From: an uncultured Eubacteriales bacterium | GTDB taxonomy: Bacteria; Bacillota; Clostridia; Christensenellales; Aristaeellaceae | DNA length: 64,000 bases | Direction of reading: 5' to 3' | NCBI GenBank assembly: GCA_900548145.1 | Contig: URJB01000010.1 | Coordinates: forward strand, 1-64,000 | Part shown: in pieces, positions 43,736-51,039 of the stretch | Numbering within the stretch: position 1 is the first letter of the stretch | How the letters are laid out: each line of letters opens with the position of its first letter | Program-made: the position numbers and the translations under genes | Notes under the pieces: model-generated | Told to the model about the DNA's origin: nothing | The model's database searches: none | The model's input: only the letters and a program-made list of their open reading frames with translations

Positions 43736-44733
43736 TCTTGATCCTCCTGACCGCGGACTTCTTCCCAAAGGCGGAGGAGCAGTCCGCGCAGCTCCTCCTC
43801 GGTTTTGGCCATGTTCAGTTCCCGGCGCAGGGCCGTAGCTCCGCGCATTCCGCCGATGTAGTGGCCCAGATGCTTGCGCATTTCCAGCACGCCCTGCCGG
43901 GGGCCTTTGTAGCCCACCATCCATTCCAGATGGAGCAGCGCCACGTCGATGCGCTCCCGGGCCGTGACCGGCGTGACGGGCCGGCCGTCCAGCGTCTCCC
44001 GTGCGCCCCGGAACAGCCACGGATCGCCCATAGCTCCCCGGCCGATCATCAGGCCGGAGCAGCCGGTCTCCCGCAGGATGCGCCGCGCGTCTCCGGGGGC
44101 GAATACGTCGCCGTTGGCGATCACAGGGATGGAAAGCTGCTCCCGCACCCGGGCGATGGCGCCGTAGTCGGCCTGTCCGGAGTACTGCTGCTCCCGGGTA
44201 CGGCCGTGGACGCACATCCACCGAAGCCCCAGCGACTGGGCGGCCCTGCCCAGCTCCACGGCGTTCATGGATTGCCGGTCGAAGCCCAGCCGGGTCTTGA
44301 CCGTCACGGGCAGGGTGGTGTGGTTCACCACTGCCTCCATCACCTTGTAGGCCTGATCCGGGTTCAGCAGAAGGGCGCTGCCCTCTCCGATGGAGACCAC
44401 CTTCCGGGCGGGACAGCCCATGTTGATATCCAGCGAGCGGAACCGGCCCAGCTCGGTGATCTTCTGGGCGGCCTCGCCCATGACGACCGGGTCCTTGCCG
44501 AACAGCTGGCAGGCGGTATTGGTCTCCTCCGGGTGTACCTGTAAAAGCTGGGTATATACCCGGTTCCCGGGCTTGGCGCACAGGTAGCCGATGGCGGAGA
44601 CCATCTCCGAACAGGCGTATTCCGCGCCCATTCGGTAGCACAGCACCCGCAGGGGCCAGTCGGTGATGCCCGCCATGGGCGCTAATGATAAAACGGGCAG
44701 CCGCTCCAAATTCATCCCATTCTTTTCCGTCAT
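43732..44733 (-). CDS. dus: tRNA-dihydrouridine synthase
   Basis: FMN enzyme reducing uridines in tRNA. The 333-residue protein has APMAGITDWPLR, DINMGCPARKV with the catalytic Cys, VTVKTRLGF, CVHGRTREQQYSG and MIGRGAMGDPW. It is of the DusB type by motif, though the exact class is not certain. It starts 3 bases behind the GH127-like stop and overlaps the next gene by four bases. Confidence 0.93.
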   Translation of the reverse strand: MTEKNGMNLERLPVLSLAPMAGITDWPLRVLCYRMGAEYACSEMVSAIGYLCAKPGNRVYTQLLQVHPEETNTACQLFGKDPVVMGEAAQKITELGRFRSLDINMGCPARKVVSIGEGSALLLNPDQAYKVMEAVVNHTTLPVTVKTRLGFDRQSMNAVELGRAAQSLGLRWMCVHGRTREQQYSGQADYGAIARVREQLSIPVIANGDVFAPGDARRILRETGCSGLMIGRGAMGDPWLFRGARETLDGRPVTPVTARERIDVALLHLEWMVGYKGPRQGVLEMRKHLGHYIGGMRGATALRRELNMAKTEEELRGLLLRLWEEVRGQEDQE

Positions 44734-44736
44734 CTT

Positions 44737-46395
44737 TTATGCCCGCACACAGGGGAACGCTGCAATACGTCCGCCGCAGCCCGCATAGGGGATCAGGGTC
44801 AGACGGTAAGCGGGGCCCATCTGGCAGTTCTGGGGCGGGGGCAGGATAAAGCCCTTCTTTTCTTTCCAAAGGGGCGCTTCACAGGCCGTGACCAGCACGT
44901 TCAGCTCGCCGTCCTCCTCGCTGACGGTGACGCTTTCGCCGGACACCAGCGCATAGCGCCATTCCATCTCTGCGCCGGGCAGGGGCAGCGCCATCAGCGT
45001 GCTGCCACAGAAAACGGACAGGCTGCCCCGGTAGCCGGTTTCCAGCCGGGGAGACGAGGCAAGCGTCAGCACGATGGTGTCGCCGCTCTGGAACAGCCGG
45101 GTCAGGGGGAATTTTTCTCCGGGCTGGGCCTGCACGGGCTTGCCGCCGTTGACACTGACCGTAGCACTGTCCGCCCAGCGGGGCACCCGCAGTTCCAGCG
45201 TGAACTGGACGGGCTGCTTCAGCTCGGCCTGCAGGGTGATCTCCTTGCGGCTCAATCCCTTCACAGCGGCGGTCATGCGCACGGGCACGCCGCCCAGCCG
45301 GGTAATGCAGCCGCTCTCCACGGGCAGCATATAAGTCAGGGTGTTATCATCCCGGCTCAGCCAGACGCTGCGCCGCAGGGCGTACAGCGCCCGCAGCAGG
45401 GCGCTTACATCCTCCTTTTCGGGCACGGCGTGAAGCTGGCAGCTTTCATCGTCCGACAGGCGGTTGGTGGGTTCCAACGTGCGAAGGCCTTCTTCGGTCA
45501 GAAGGTCGGGCAGGGCGTTTTCCCACATCAGCTCCAGCCGCTCGGCAAAGGCGTTTTCACCGGTGAAGCACAGCGCGTCCGCGTAGGCCTCGATCTGCGC
45601 GCACAGCGCGTCCAGCTCCACCGCCCGGGCGGGGTCCCGGCCCGCCAGATAGGGGTCGGCAGCAAACGCGCCGCAGGGCATTCCGTGATAGCGGTTCAGG
45701 GCGTTCAGACCCGTCAGCGGCGCAGCCGCGTCCCGGCCGGAGCCGCTGTACTGGCCCAGAAAGACGGTCATGGCCAGCGCGTCCGCCGCGCCCTTGCCCA
45801 TGGCGAAGCGATCCATGCGGTCGTAGAAGGCTTTTTCCTCCGGGGTATTGCCCTGGGATTCCCGCCGGTACTCCCGCTGGAAGGGGAACATGTGCATCAG
45901 GCCGGACACGTCCGGCAGCTGGCCCCGCATGGTCTCCAGCAGGTTCAAAAGGAAGGGCTGGCCCGTGCGGCGGTACAGATCGACCGTCAGCCGCAGCGCG
46001 TCCGCGCCGCAGGCGAACAGGGCTTCCTCGCTCAGCTGGGGCAGCGCCTGGGCAAAGGCCCGCATGGCTCCCAGCACCCGCAGCATTCCCTCTTTATCCC
46101 GGCTCATGGCCGCCAGCATGGAGGCGCTCCATACGATCTCCACAAAGCGGGACGGATCGGCGGGCAAAAGCGCCGCGGCGGCCTCCACGTCGGGCATGGG
46201 GGGCAGCTGGGCATAGCCGCCCAGCTTGGTGGCCAGCACGGAGTCCAGCGTGGACATATGGCGGGGACTCACCATGTTCAGCACCTGCTGGATCCGGTTT
46301 TTCATCGTCCCTTCGGGGTGCAGGGCGGCGTCGGACAGGGGCACATAGGCGGGGTTGACCAAAGGGGCGCGGCGGTAAGCGGAAGCGGCAGGCAT
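44737..46395 (-). CDS. GH127/DUF1680-like protein, possibly inactive
   Basis: The 552-residue protein lacks a signal peptide. The C-terminal beta part (LELRVPRWADSATVSVNGG ... RLFQSGDTIVLTL) and the helical barrel-like N-terminal part resemble beta-L-arabinofuranosidase family GH127. The usual zinc/nucleophile motifs (ETCA and a Cys-Cys pair) are not intact: I see only ALCA and a single Cys in DESCQLH, so hydrolase activity is doubtful. The start at 46395 uses AAGGAG nine bases upstream; an upstream ATG (46413) lies before that site. First gene of the operon. Confidence 0.5.
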   Translation of the reverse strand: MPAASAYRRAPLVNPAYVPLSDAALHPEGTMKNRIQQVLNMVSPRHMSTLDSVLATKLGGYAQLPPMPDVEAAAALLPADPSRFVEIVWSASMLAAMSRDKEGMLRVLGAMRAFAQALPQLSEEALFACGADALRLTVDLYRRTGQPFLLNLLETMRGQLPDVSGLMHMFPFQREYRRESQGNTPEEKAFYDRMDRFAMGKGAADALAMTVFLGQYSGSGRDAAAPLTGLNALNRYHGMPCGAFAADPYLAGRDPARAVELDALCAQIEAYADALCFTGENAFAERLELMWENALPDLLTEEGLRTLEPTNRLSDDESCQLHAVPEKEDVSALLRALYALRRSVWLSRDDNTLTYMLPVESGCITRLGGVPVRMTAAVKGLSRKEITLQAELKQPVQFTLELRVPRWADSATVSVNGGKPVQAQPGEKFPLTRLFQSGDTIVLTLASSPRLETGYRGSLSVFCGSTLMALPLPGAEMEWRYALVSGESVTVSEEDGELNVLVTACEAPLWKEKKGFILPPPQNCQMGPAYRLTLIPYAGCGGRIAAFPCVRA

Positions 46396-46421
46396 CGGAC
46401 TTCTCTCCTTCATACATAAGC

Positions 46422-46437
46422 ATCGGCATATGCCGAT
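46422..46437. promoter_or_regulatory. Perfect 16-bp palindrome in the operon leader
   Basis: ATCGGCATATGCCGAT lies between the -10 and the start codon of the GH127-like gene, where a bound repressor would block transcription. Confidence 0.6.
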
Positions 46438-46457
46438 AATTCGCTCTATTCTACCTT

Positions 46458-46485
46458 ATTATAGCGAAAAAACACTATCCGTCAA
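46458..46485 (-). promoter_or_regulatory. Promoter of the GH127-like/dus operon
   Basis: Minus strand TTGACG (46485-46480), 16 bases, TATAAT (46463-46458). Confidence 0.8.
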
Positions 46486-46524
46486 TGTGCTTGTCCCAGA
46501 AGGGGGAAAAGGGAAGAACAATGG

Positions 46525-46558
46525 AAAAAGGCCCCGAAGCGGGAAACTTCGGAGCCTT
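46525..46558 (-). terminator. Terminator of the SnoaL-like gene
   Basis: GGCTCCGAAG/CTTCGGGGCC hairpin followed by five T on the minus strand. Confidence 0.8.
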
Positions 46559-46601
46559 GCTCCCCCAATGGGGCGGGTCAGTGTTTGTCAGAGGAAAAAT
46601 A

Positions 46602-47453
46602 TCAGAATTTGCCGTTTTCGTTCTGCCAGCTGTCCTTGTCGGCAATGGTTTCCATCACATCCCAGTGCTCTGCGATCCTGCCGTCTTCCACGCGCCAGAG
46701 GTCGTAATAGCTGGTCGGCGCGCCGCCGAAGGTTCCTTCGCTGACGGCCAGCACAAAGTTGCCCTGCGCAAGCACCAGGTGCACTTTGTCATAGATCATG
46801 GAAATTCCTTGCTCCGCCATGGCCGTCAGCGCCGCGCCCAGCCCGGAAACGCCGTCGGCAATGCCGGTATTGTGCTGGATATAAGCGTCGCCGTTGAAAT
46901 AATCTGCGGTCTTTTCGGCGTGGTTGCCCTGCATCACGTCGTAAAGGAACTGCTTGACCAGCTCGCGATTTTCTTCCGTCTTATCCAAATCGGTTACTTC
47001 CATGCTCCCATCGATCTGGGTACGACCGGAAGGATTGGCCTGCGCCAGAGCGGCCAGATTGTCCCAGTGCTCGGCGATCTTTCCTTCATCGTTAAAGCGG
47101 AAGACGTCGAAGGCCACCTGTTCGCCCGCCCCGGCGAAGTTGTAGACCGACTGGAGGAAAACATACTTTCCGTCCTCGAACGCGCGGATATTCCGAACCG
47201 TCGTTTTGACCGGCGCAGAGGCCAGATAGTTGACAGAGCCGACGAAAGCATCCCGGCCGGTGCCGTAGGCCAGATTATGCTGAATGTAGTTTTCGTCCAG
47301 CAAAGAGGCGGCCAGCTTCGCGTCGCCGGAGGCAAAGGTTCCGATCAGCGCGAGGGCTTTTTCTTTCGGGCTCTGGACGTCGGCTTCGGCGACTGCGGCG
47401 GCGCCGGTCAGCATCTGGATAGCGGTGAGAAGAATGGCGGTCAGTTTTTTCAT
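46602..47453 (-). CDS. Exported protein with two SnoaL/NTF2-like domains
   Basis: The 283-residue protein has a signal peptide (about 1-24) and two tandem SnoaL-like domains. Each shows the pattern ENYIQHNLAYGTGRDAF / GDAYIQHNTGIADGVSGL and ends in IAEHWD. Such folds bind or transform small hydrophobic molecules; no reaction can be named. It is divergent from an HxlR regulator gene, with dyads between them, so it is the likely target of HxlR. Confidence 0.82.
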   Translation of the reverse strand: MKKLTAILLTAIQMLTGAAAVAEADVQSPKEKALALIGTFASGDAKLAASLLDENYIQHNLAYGTGRDAFVGSVNYLASAPVKTTVRNIRAFEDGKYVFLQSVYNFAGAGEQVAFDVFRFNDEGKIAEHWDNLAALAQANPSGRTQIDGSMEVTDLDKTEENRELVKQFLYDVMQGNHAEKTADYFNGDAYIQHNTGIADGVSGLGAALTAMAEQGISMIYDKVHLVLAQGNFVLAVSEGTFGGAPTSYYDLWRVEDGRIAEHWDVMETIADKDSWQNENGKF

Positions 47454-47553
47454 AAGCGGTGGATTCCTCCTTGGAAATTCTCTGCGCAGGGTTTACGGTT
47501 TGTTTCCCGCCTGCAACGATAGACTAGCACCGGGCCAAAGGACGGACAAGTAC

Positions 47554-47586
47554 GCACTTTTTAGTGGCATAATTACCAAAAGGTAA
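47554..47586. promoter_or_regulatory. Pair of operator-like dyads, SnoaL/HxlR intergenic region
   Basis: CACT-TTTT-AGTG (47555-47566) and TTACC-AAAA-GGTAA (47573-47586), with centres about 19 bp apart. They fit dimeric winged-helix sites. The remaining 47454-47796 sequence holds the HxlR promoter and nothing else that I can assign. Confidence 0.55.
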
Positions 47587-47721
47587 GAATTGGACGGTTT
47601 CCAGCTGGTAACATTTTGGCCCCGTCAGGATTTGCGGGCGGTAACGGCGCTCAAAAATTTTTTGTTAAAAAAGAGGGACGGCATCTTCCTGAGGCGCGCG
47701 AGAGGACTGCCTGAAAATCGG

Positions 47722-47750
47722 TTGACGGATCAAATACGGGTCGTTATAAT
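47722..47750 (+). promoter_or_regulatory. hxlR-type gene promoter
   Basis: TTGACG (47722-47727), 17 bases, TATAAT (47745-47750). Confidence 0.8.
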
Positions 47751-47796
47751 CATTCTGACTGGTTCACAAACCCGCAATGTATGGAGGGGTGCTTTC

Positions 47797-48168
47797 ATGG
47801 CAGAAAACAGGGAACTTCCGATGTGCCCGGTGGAAACGACGCTTTCCCTGATTTCAGATCGCTGGAAAGTGCTGATCCTCCGGGATCTGTTCACTGGGAC
47901 CAAGCGCTTCGGAGAGCTGAAAAAGTCGCTGACCGGCGTATCCCAAAAAGTGCTGACGGCAAATCTGAAGGATATGGAAGCCAGCGGCCTTTTGACGCGC
48001 AAAGCCTATCCCGAGGTGCCGCCCCGGGTGGAATACACCCTGACGGAAACGGGCGAGAGCCTGAAGCCGGTTCTGGGCGCGATGTTTGATTGGGGAATGG
48101 ACTATAAGCAGAAGAATCACTCCCCGTCCAACGAGCAGGTCGCCGCGCTGGGAGAGGCGCTGCATTGA
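47797..48168 (+). CDS. HxlR family transcriptional regulator
   Basis: The 123-residue winged-helix protein has CPVETTLSLISDRWKVLILRDL, RFGELKKSLTGVSQKVLTANL and a wing with PPRVEYTLTETG. A conserved cysteine (Cys12) near the N-terminus is typical of redox/electrophile-sensing members. The ATG at 47797 follows GGAGGGG. It is divergent from the SnoaL-like gene. Confidence 0.93.
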   Translation: MAENRELPMCPVETTLSLISDRWKVLILRDLFTGTKRFGELKKSLTGVSQKVLTANLKDMEASGLLTRKAYPEVPPRVEYTLTETGESLKPVLGAMFDWGMDYKQKNHSPSNEQVAALGEALH

Positions 48169-48239
48169 GCACAGGCCGTGCCGGGAATCCCGTTGGGGCA
48201 GGGCCGTTTAGAAGAGAAAAAGCAAAAGGAGGTTTTGCT

Positions 48240-48554
48240 GTGCCGGCAAAACGATCGGAGGGCCGTCTGTGGGTACGGCTGATGAAAAAACACCGGGTGG
48301 CCAAAAGCGCTGTCGCGCCCTGCCGCCGGGACGATCCGCAGGAGGCCCTGCGGCAGATTTTGCCGGGGCTGGACCTGAGCCAGCCGGTGTGGCTGCCCCG
48401 CCATCAGGCAGACTGGGACGAATACGCCATGACCCGTTTCCGCGCCGGGGATTTTATCGACGCTTTTCCCTACGATAGCATGGAGCTGAGCTATATCTAT
48501 CCCGAGGACGAAAAGCGCCCCGCCCGGCGGCGCGACCCGGCGGAGGAAGCCTGA
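48240..48554 (+). CDS. Hypothetical protein (104 aa)
   Basis: Not recognised by name. A basic N-terminus is followed by an aromatic/acidic C-terminal part (WLPRHQADWDEYAMTRF and FPYDSMELSYIYPEDE). The GTG start is set by AAAGGAGG with seven bases. It lies 71 bases behind hxlR and may be co-transcribed. Confidence 0.65.
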   Translation: MPAKRSEGRLWVRLMKKHRVAKSAVAPCRRDDPQEALRQILPGLDLSQPVWLPRHQADWDEYAMTRFRAGDFIDAFPYDSMELSYIYPEDEKRPARRRDPAEEA

Positions 48555-48666
48555 AAAGATCCGCTCGGAAAGGTTTCTGCCCTCTAAAGGAAAGTTTGGG
48601 CTGTTCAACCGGGAAAAAATCATGTATAATGCAGATATCACCCTGATTAAAGGAGGAATTTTTCCC

Positions 48667-49602
48667 ATGCCAATGGTCAATACGAAGGAAATGTTCAAAA
48701 AGGCCTACGAAGGCGGATACGCGATCGGCGCTTTTAACGTCAACAATATGGAGATCATCCAGGGCATCACCGAGGGAGCGAAGATGGAAAACGCTCCCCT
48801 GATCCTGCAGGTGAGCAAGGGCGCCCGCGCCTATGCCAAGCACGTGTACCTGATGAAGATGATCGAAGCCGCCATCGAGGATACCGACCTGCCCATCGTG
48901 GTGCATCTGGATCACGGCCCCGACTTCGAGACCTGCAAGAGCTGCATCGACGGCGGCTTCACCAGCGTTATGATCGACGGCAGCCACCTGCCCTTCGAAG
49001 AGAACATCGCCCTGACCAAGAAGGTCGTGGAATATGCTCACAGCCAGAAGAACTACGTCACCGTTGAGGCCGAACTGGGCCGTCTGGCGGGCGTGGAGGA
49101 CGATGTGAAGGTCTCCGCCGAGGATTCCAGCTACACCCATCCCGACGAAGTGGAAGAGTTCGCCACCCGCACCGGCTGCGACAGCCTGGCCATCGCCATC
49201 GGCACCAGCCACGGCGCGTTCAAGTTCAAGGGCGAACCCAAGCTGCGCTTCGACATTCTGGAAGAAGTGGGCCGCCGCCTGCCCGGCTTCCCCATCGTGC
49301 TGCACGGCGCTTCCAGCGTCATTCCCGAGTATGTGGATATGATCAACCAGTACGGCGGTCATATGCCCGGCGCTCAGGGCGTGCCCGAGGCCATGCTGCG
49401 CAAGGCCGCTACCATGGCGGTCTGCAAGATCAACATCGACAGCGACCTGCGTCTGGCCTTCACCGGCGAAGTCCGCAAGCACTTTGCGGAGCATCCGGAT
49501 CACTTCGATCCCCGTCAGTACCTGACCGACGCCCGCGACGGCATCCGCAACATGGTGCGCCACAAGATCGTGGACGTGCTGGGCTGCAACGGCAAGGCCT
49601 GA
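48667..49602 (+). CDS. fba: Class II fructose-1,6-bisphosphate aldolase
   Basis: Zinc-dependent glycolytic aldolase of 311 residues. Zinc ligands lie in HLDHG (near 80), GTSHG and VLHGASS; the signature EAELGRLAGVEDD is present. Codon use is strongly biased, as in a highly expressed gene. The ATG at 48667 has AAAGGAGG 10 bases upstream. TATAAT at 48625-48630 is a likely -10. A terminator follows. Confidence 0.95.
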   Translation: MPMVNTKEMFKKAYEGGYAIGAFNVNNMEIIQGITEGAKMENAPLILQVSKGARAYAKHVYLMKMIEAAIEDTDLPIVVHLDHGPDFETCKSCIDGGFTSVMIDGSHLPFEENIALTKKVVEYAHSQKNYVTVEAELGRLAGVEDDVKVSAEDSSYTHPDEVEEFATRTGCDSLAIAIGTSHGAFKFKGEPKLRFDILEEVGRRLPGFPIVLHGASSVIPEYVDMINQYGGHMPGAQGVPEAMLRKAATMAVCKINIDSDLRLAFTGEVRKHFAEHPDHFDPRQYLTDARDGIRNMVRHKIVDVLGCNGKA

Positions 49603-49630
49603 TCGGAACTCCTTTTCTGAATCAACACAG

Positions 49631-49660
49631 CCGCCCCGGAATTTTTCCGGGGCGGTGTTT
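49631..49660 (+). terminator. Terminator of fba
   Basis: CCGCCCCGG (49631-49639) pairs with CCGGGGCGG (49647-49655), then TGTTT. Confidence 0.8.
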
Positions 49661-49695
49661 CTATTGCAAAATTCGGTTCAATGTGGTATATCAAT

Positions 49696-49722
49696 AGTAT
49701 ACTTTTTAATACGGAGGTATAC
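49696..49722. promoter_or_regulatory. Candidate TetR operator
   Basis: The palindromes AGTATACT (49696-49703) and GTATAC (49717-49722) have centres 20 bp apart, two helical turns. The second overlaps the ribosome site. TTGCAA (49664-49669), 17 bases, TATATC (49687-49692) is a possible promoter just upstream. Confidence 0.5.
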
Positions 49723-49726
49723 TTCT

Positions 49727-50359
49727 GTGGGCGCAAATCAGAAGGAAGCCGTGGCAGCGCTGCACCGGGAGCGGATGCTGGCGGCGGCAGAGGAGCTTTT
49801 TCAGCAAAAGGGCTTCGAACAGACCACCATCGACGATATTTCCAAAGCGTCCGGCTACAGCCGACGGACGCTGTACGCCTACTATATCAACAAGGAGGAT
49901 TTCCTTCGCCAGATTGTCCGAAAGGGACTTCGGCAGCTGGACGGGGCGCTGGAAGCCGCCGTGGGCCGGAAAACCTTCGAAATTCGGTATTTTGCCGCCT
50001 GCGAAGCCATTCTCCGTTACCTGCGGGAATGTCCTCAGTCGGCGGCACAGGTTCAGCAGGTACAGCCGCAGCGGCTGGACGGCAACGATCCGACCGTGGG
50101 CGAAATATTGGCGCTGGGGCAGCGGATCAACGAGCGGCTGGCGGAGATGATCCGGCAGGGACAGGCGGAAGGGACCGTGCGGGCAGCTCTGCATCCGGAG
50201 CGCTGCACGATGGTGCTATGGTCGGCCTTGAGCGGGTTGAACGATACCCTTCAACGGCAGGGAGCCTTTCTGGCGGAGCAGTTTGAAATTTCGCAGGAGG
50301 AATTTCAGTGGGAAGCGCTGGAACAGCTGCTCTTTTCGCTGCGAAAGGAACAGCTATGA
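49727..50359 (+). CDS. TetR/AcrR family transcriptional regulator
   Basis: The 210-residue protein has an N-terminal helix-turn-helix (FQQKGFEQTTIDDISKASGY ... LYAYYINKEDFL) and a helical ligand domain. The GTG start at 49727 has ACGGAGG nine bases upstream. It overlaps the DUF6323 gene by four bases, so the regulator and the DUF proteins form one unit. Confidence 0.9.
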   Translation: MGANQKEAVAALHRERMLAAAEELFQQKGFEQTTIDDISKASGYSRRTLYAYYINKEDFLRQIVRKGLRQLDGALEAAVGRKTFEIRYFAACEAILRYLRECPQSAAQVQQVQPQRLDGNDPTVGEILALGQRINERLAEMIRQGQAEGTVRAALHPERCTMVLWSALSGLNDTLQRQGAFLAEQFEISQEEFQWEALEQLLFSLRKEQL

Positions 50360-50805
50360 AGCTGGAATGGGGTTTGACGGCGGGAAACGCCGAGGGTGAA
50401 GTCGACCGTCTGCTGGCAGTCAGCCGCAAGGCGGAAGGGGGACTGCCGCTGACGGAAGCTCAGGCGCGGGCGGTCGCCCAGGCCCACAGCGAAGCCCTGC
50501 GCCGAACGGGACGTATCGAGTTCGGCAAAAGCGCCGCCGAAAAGCTGGTGGAGATTTTCGCCGGTTCCCCGTGGCTGACTCGCGAAGAACAGGGGCAGCA
50601 GCTGGCCGAACTGGCGGCGCTGTTCTACGACTGCCGTGCCGAGCTGCCGGACAGCCTGCCTGACGGCTGGCTGCTGGAACAGATGCGCCGGGCGTTCGAC
50701 GGCCCCTGCCGGGGCTGCATGGAGCTGATGAACGACTGCTTTCTGCTGCAGCTGCCCCGGCATTTGCAGCAGGGCGGCCGCCCGGAGGATTTCGGACGGC
50801 TGTGA
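50356..50805 (+). CDS. DUF6323-like protein
   Basis: The 149-residue helical cytoplasmic protein has the conserved-looking stretch EALRRTGRIEFGKSAAEKL and a Cys-containing C-terminal segment (FDGPCRGCMELMNDC). In Clostridia this family sits between a TetR gene and a DUF6179 gene, as here. Function unknown. The start overlaps the tetR stop (ATGA). The family name is from memory of the neighbourhood and motif, so moderate confidence. Confidence 0.65.
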   Translation: MKLEWGLTAGNAEGEVDRLLAVSRKAEGGLPLTEAQARAVAQAHSEALRRTGRIEFGKSAAEKLVEIFAGSPWLTREEQGQQLAELAALFYDCRAELPDSLPDGWLLEQMRRAFDGPCRGCMELMNDCFLLQLPRHLQQGGRPEDFGRL

Positions 50806-50831
50806 GCGGCATTTTTCCCAAAGCAGATAAA

Positions 50832-50941
50832 CAAAAAACGCCGGTCAAACCGGCGCTTAGGGCTGAAAAAAGTCCGAGGCTCGTAACCTGTTCGCGAAGT
50901 CCGGGGTCCAATTCCCCGGGGGAGCTATGCAGGACGGCCTC
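50832..50941 (-). ncRNA. Candidate structured small RNA, unknown family
   Basis: On the minus strand a consensus promoter (50948-50976) is followed by about 110 bases ending in an intrinsic terminator (CGCCGGT/ACCGGCG stem at 50839-50855 and six T, 50838-50833). Between them a rod-like fold is visible: GAGGC (50941-50937) pairs with GCCTC (50880-50876), then CCTG with CAGG, then CCGGGG with CCCCGG around a seven-base loop. Two internal loops are present. No ribosome site or open frame of note. It does not match SRP RNA, tmRNA or tRNA as I know them; a short 6S-like RNA is possible but unproven. Confidence 0.6.
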
Positions 50942-50947
50942 TCTTGC

Positions 50948-50976
50948 AGTATACTCGTCGCAGACAACCCTGTCAA
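50948..50976 (-). promoter_or_regulatory. Promoter of the small RNA
   Basis: Minus strand TTGACA (50976-50971), 17 bases, TATACT (50953-50948). Confidence 0.75.
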
Positions 50977-51039
50977 CGGGAATTTTGCGGAACAGGCATG
51001 GAAACTTTGTTCCTTGATGCGCAAAGAAAGGAAGAAACG

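Noticed and set aside
42122..44869. A single open frame of 915 codons on the minus strand
   Set aside because: Its first third lies out of frame across dus and has no family features. The real gene begins at 43735 with a ribosome site and signal peptide.
47590..47796. N-terminal extension of the HxlR regulator
   Set aside because: It contains the consensus promoter at 47722-47750, and the ATG at 47797 has a strong ribosome site and gives the normal family length.
50876..50930. tRNA-like 3' half on the plus strand (loop CTCGTAA and a T-arm-like CCGGGG/CCCCGG hairpin)
   Set aside because: No matching 5' acceptor strand, a poor anticodon stem and a T-loop with the wrong consensus. The minus-strand promoter, fold and terminator explain the segment better.
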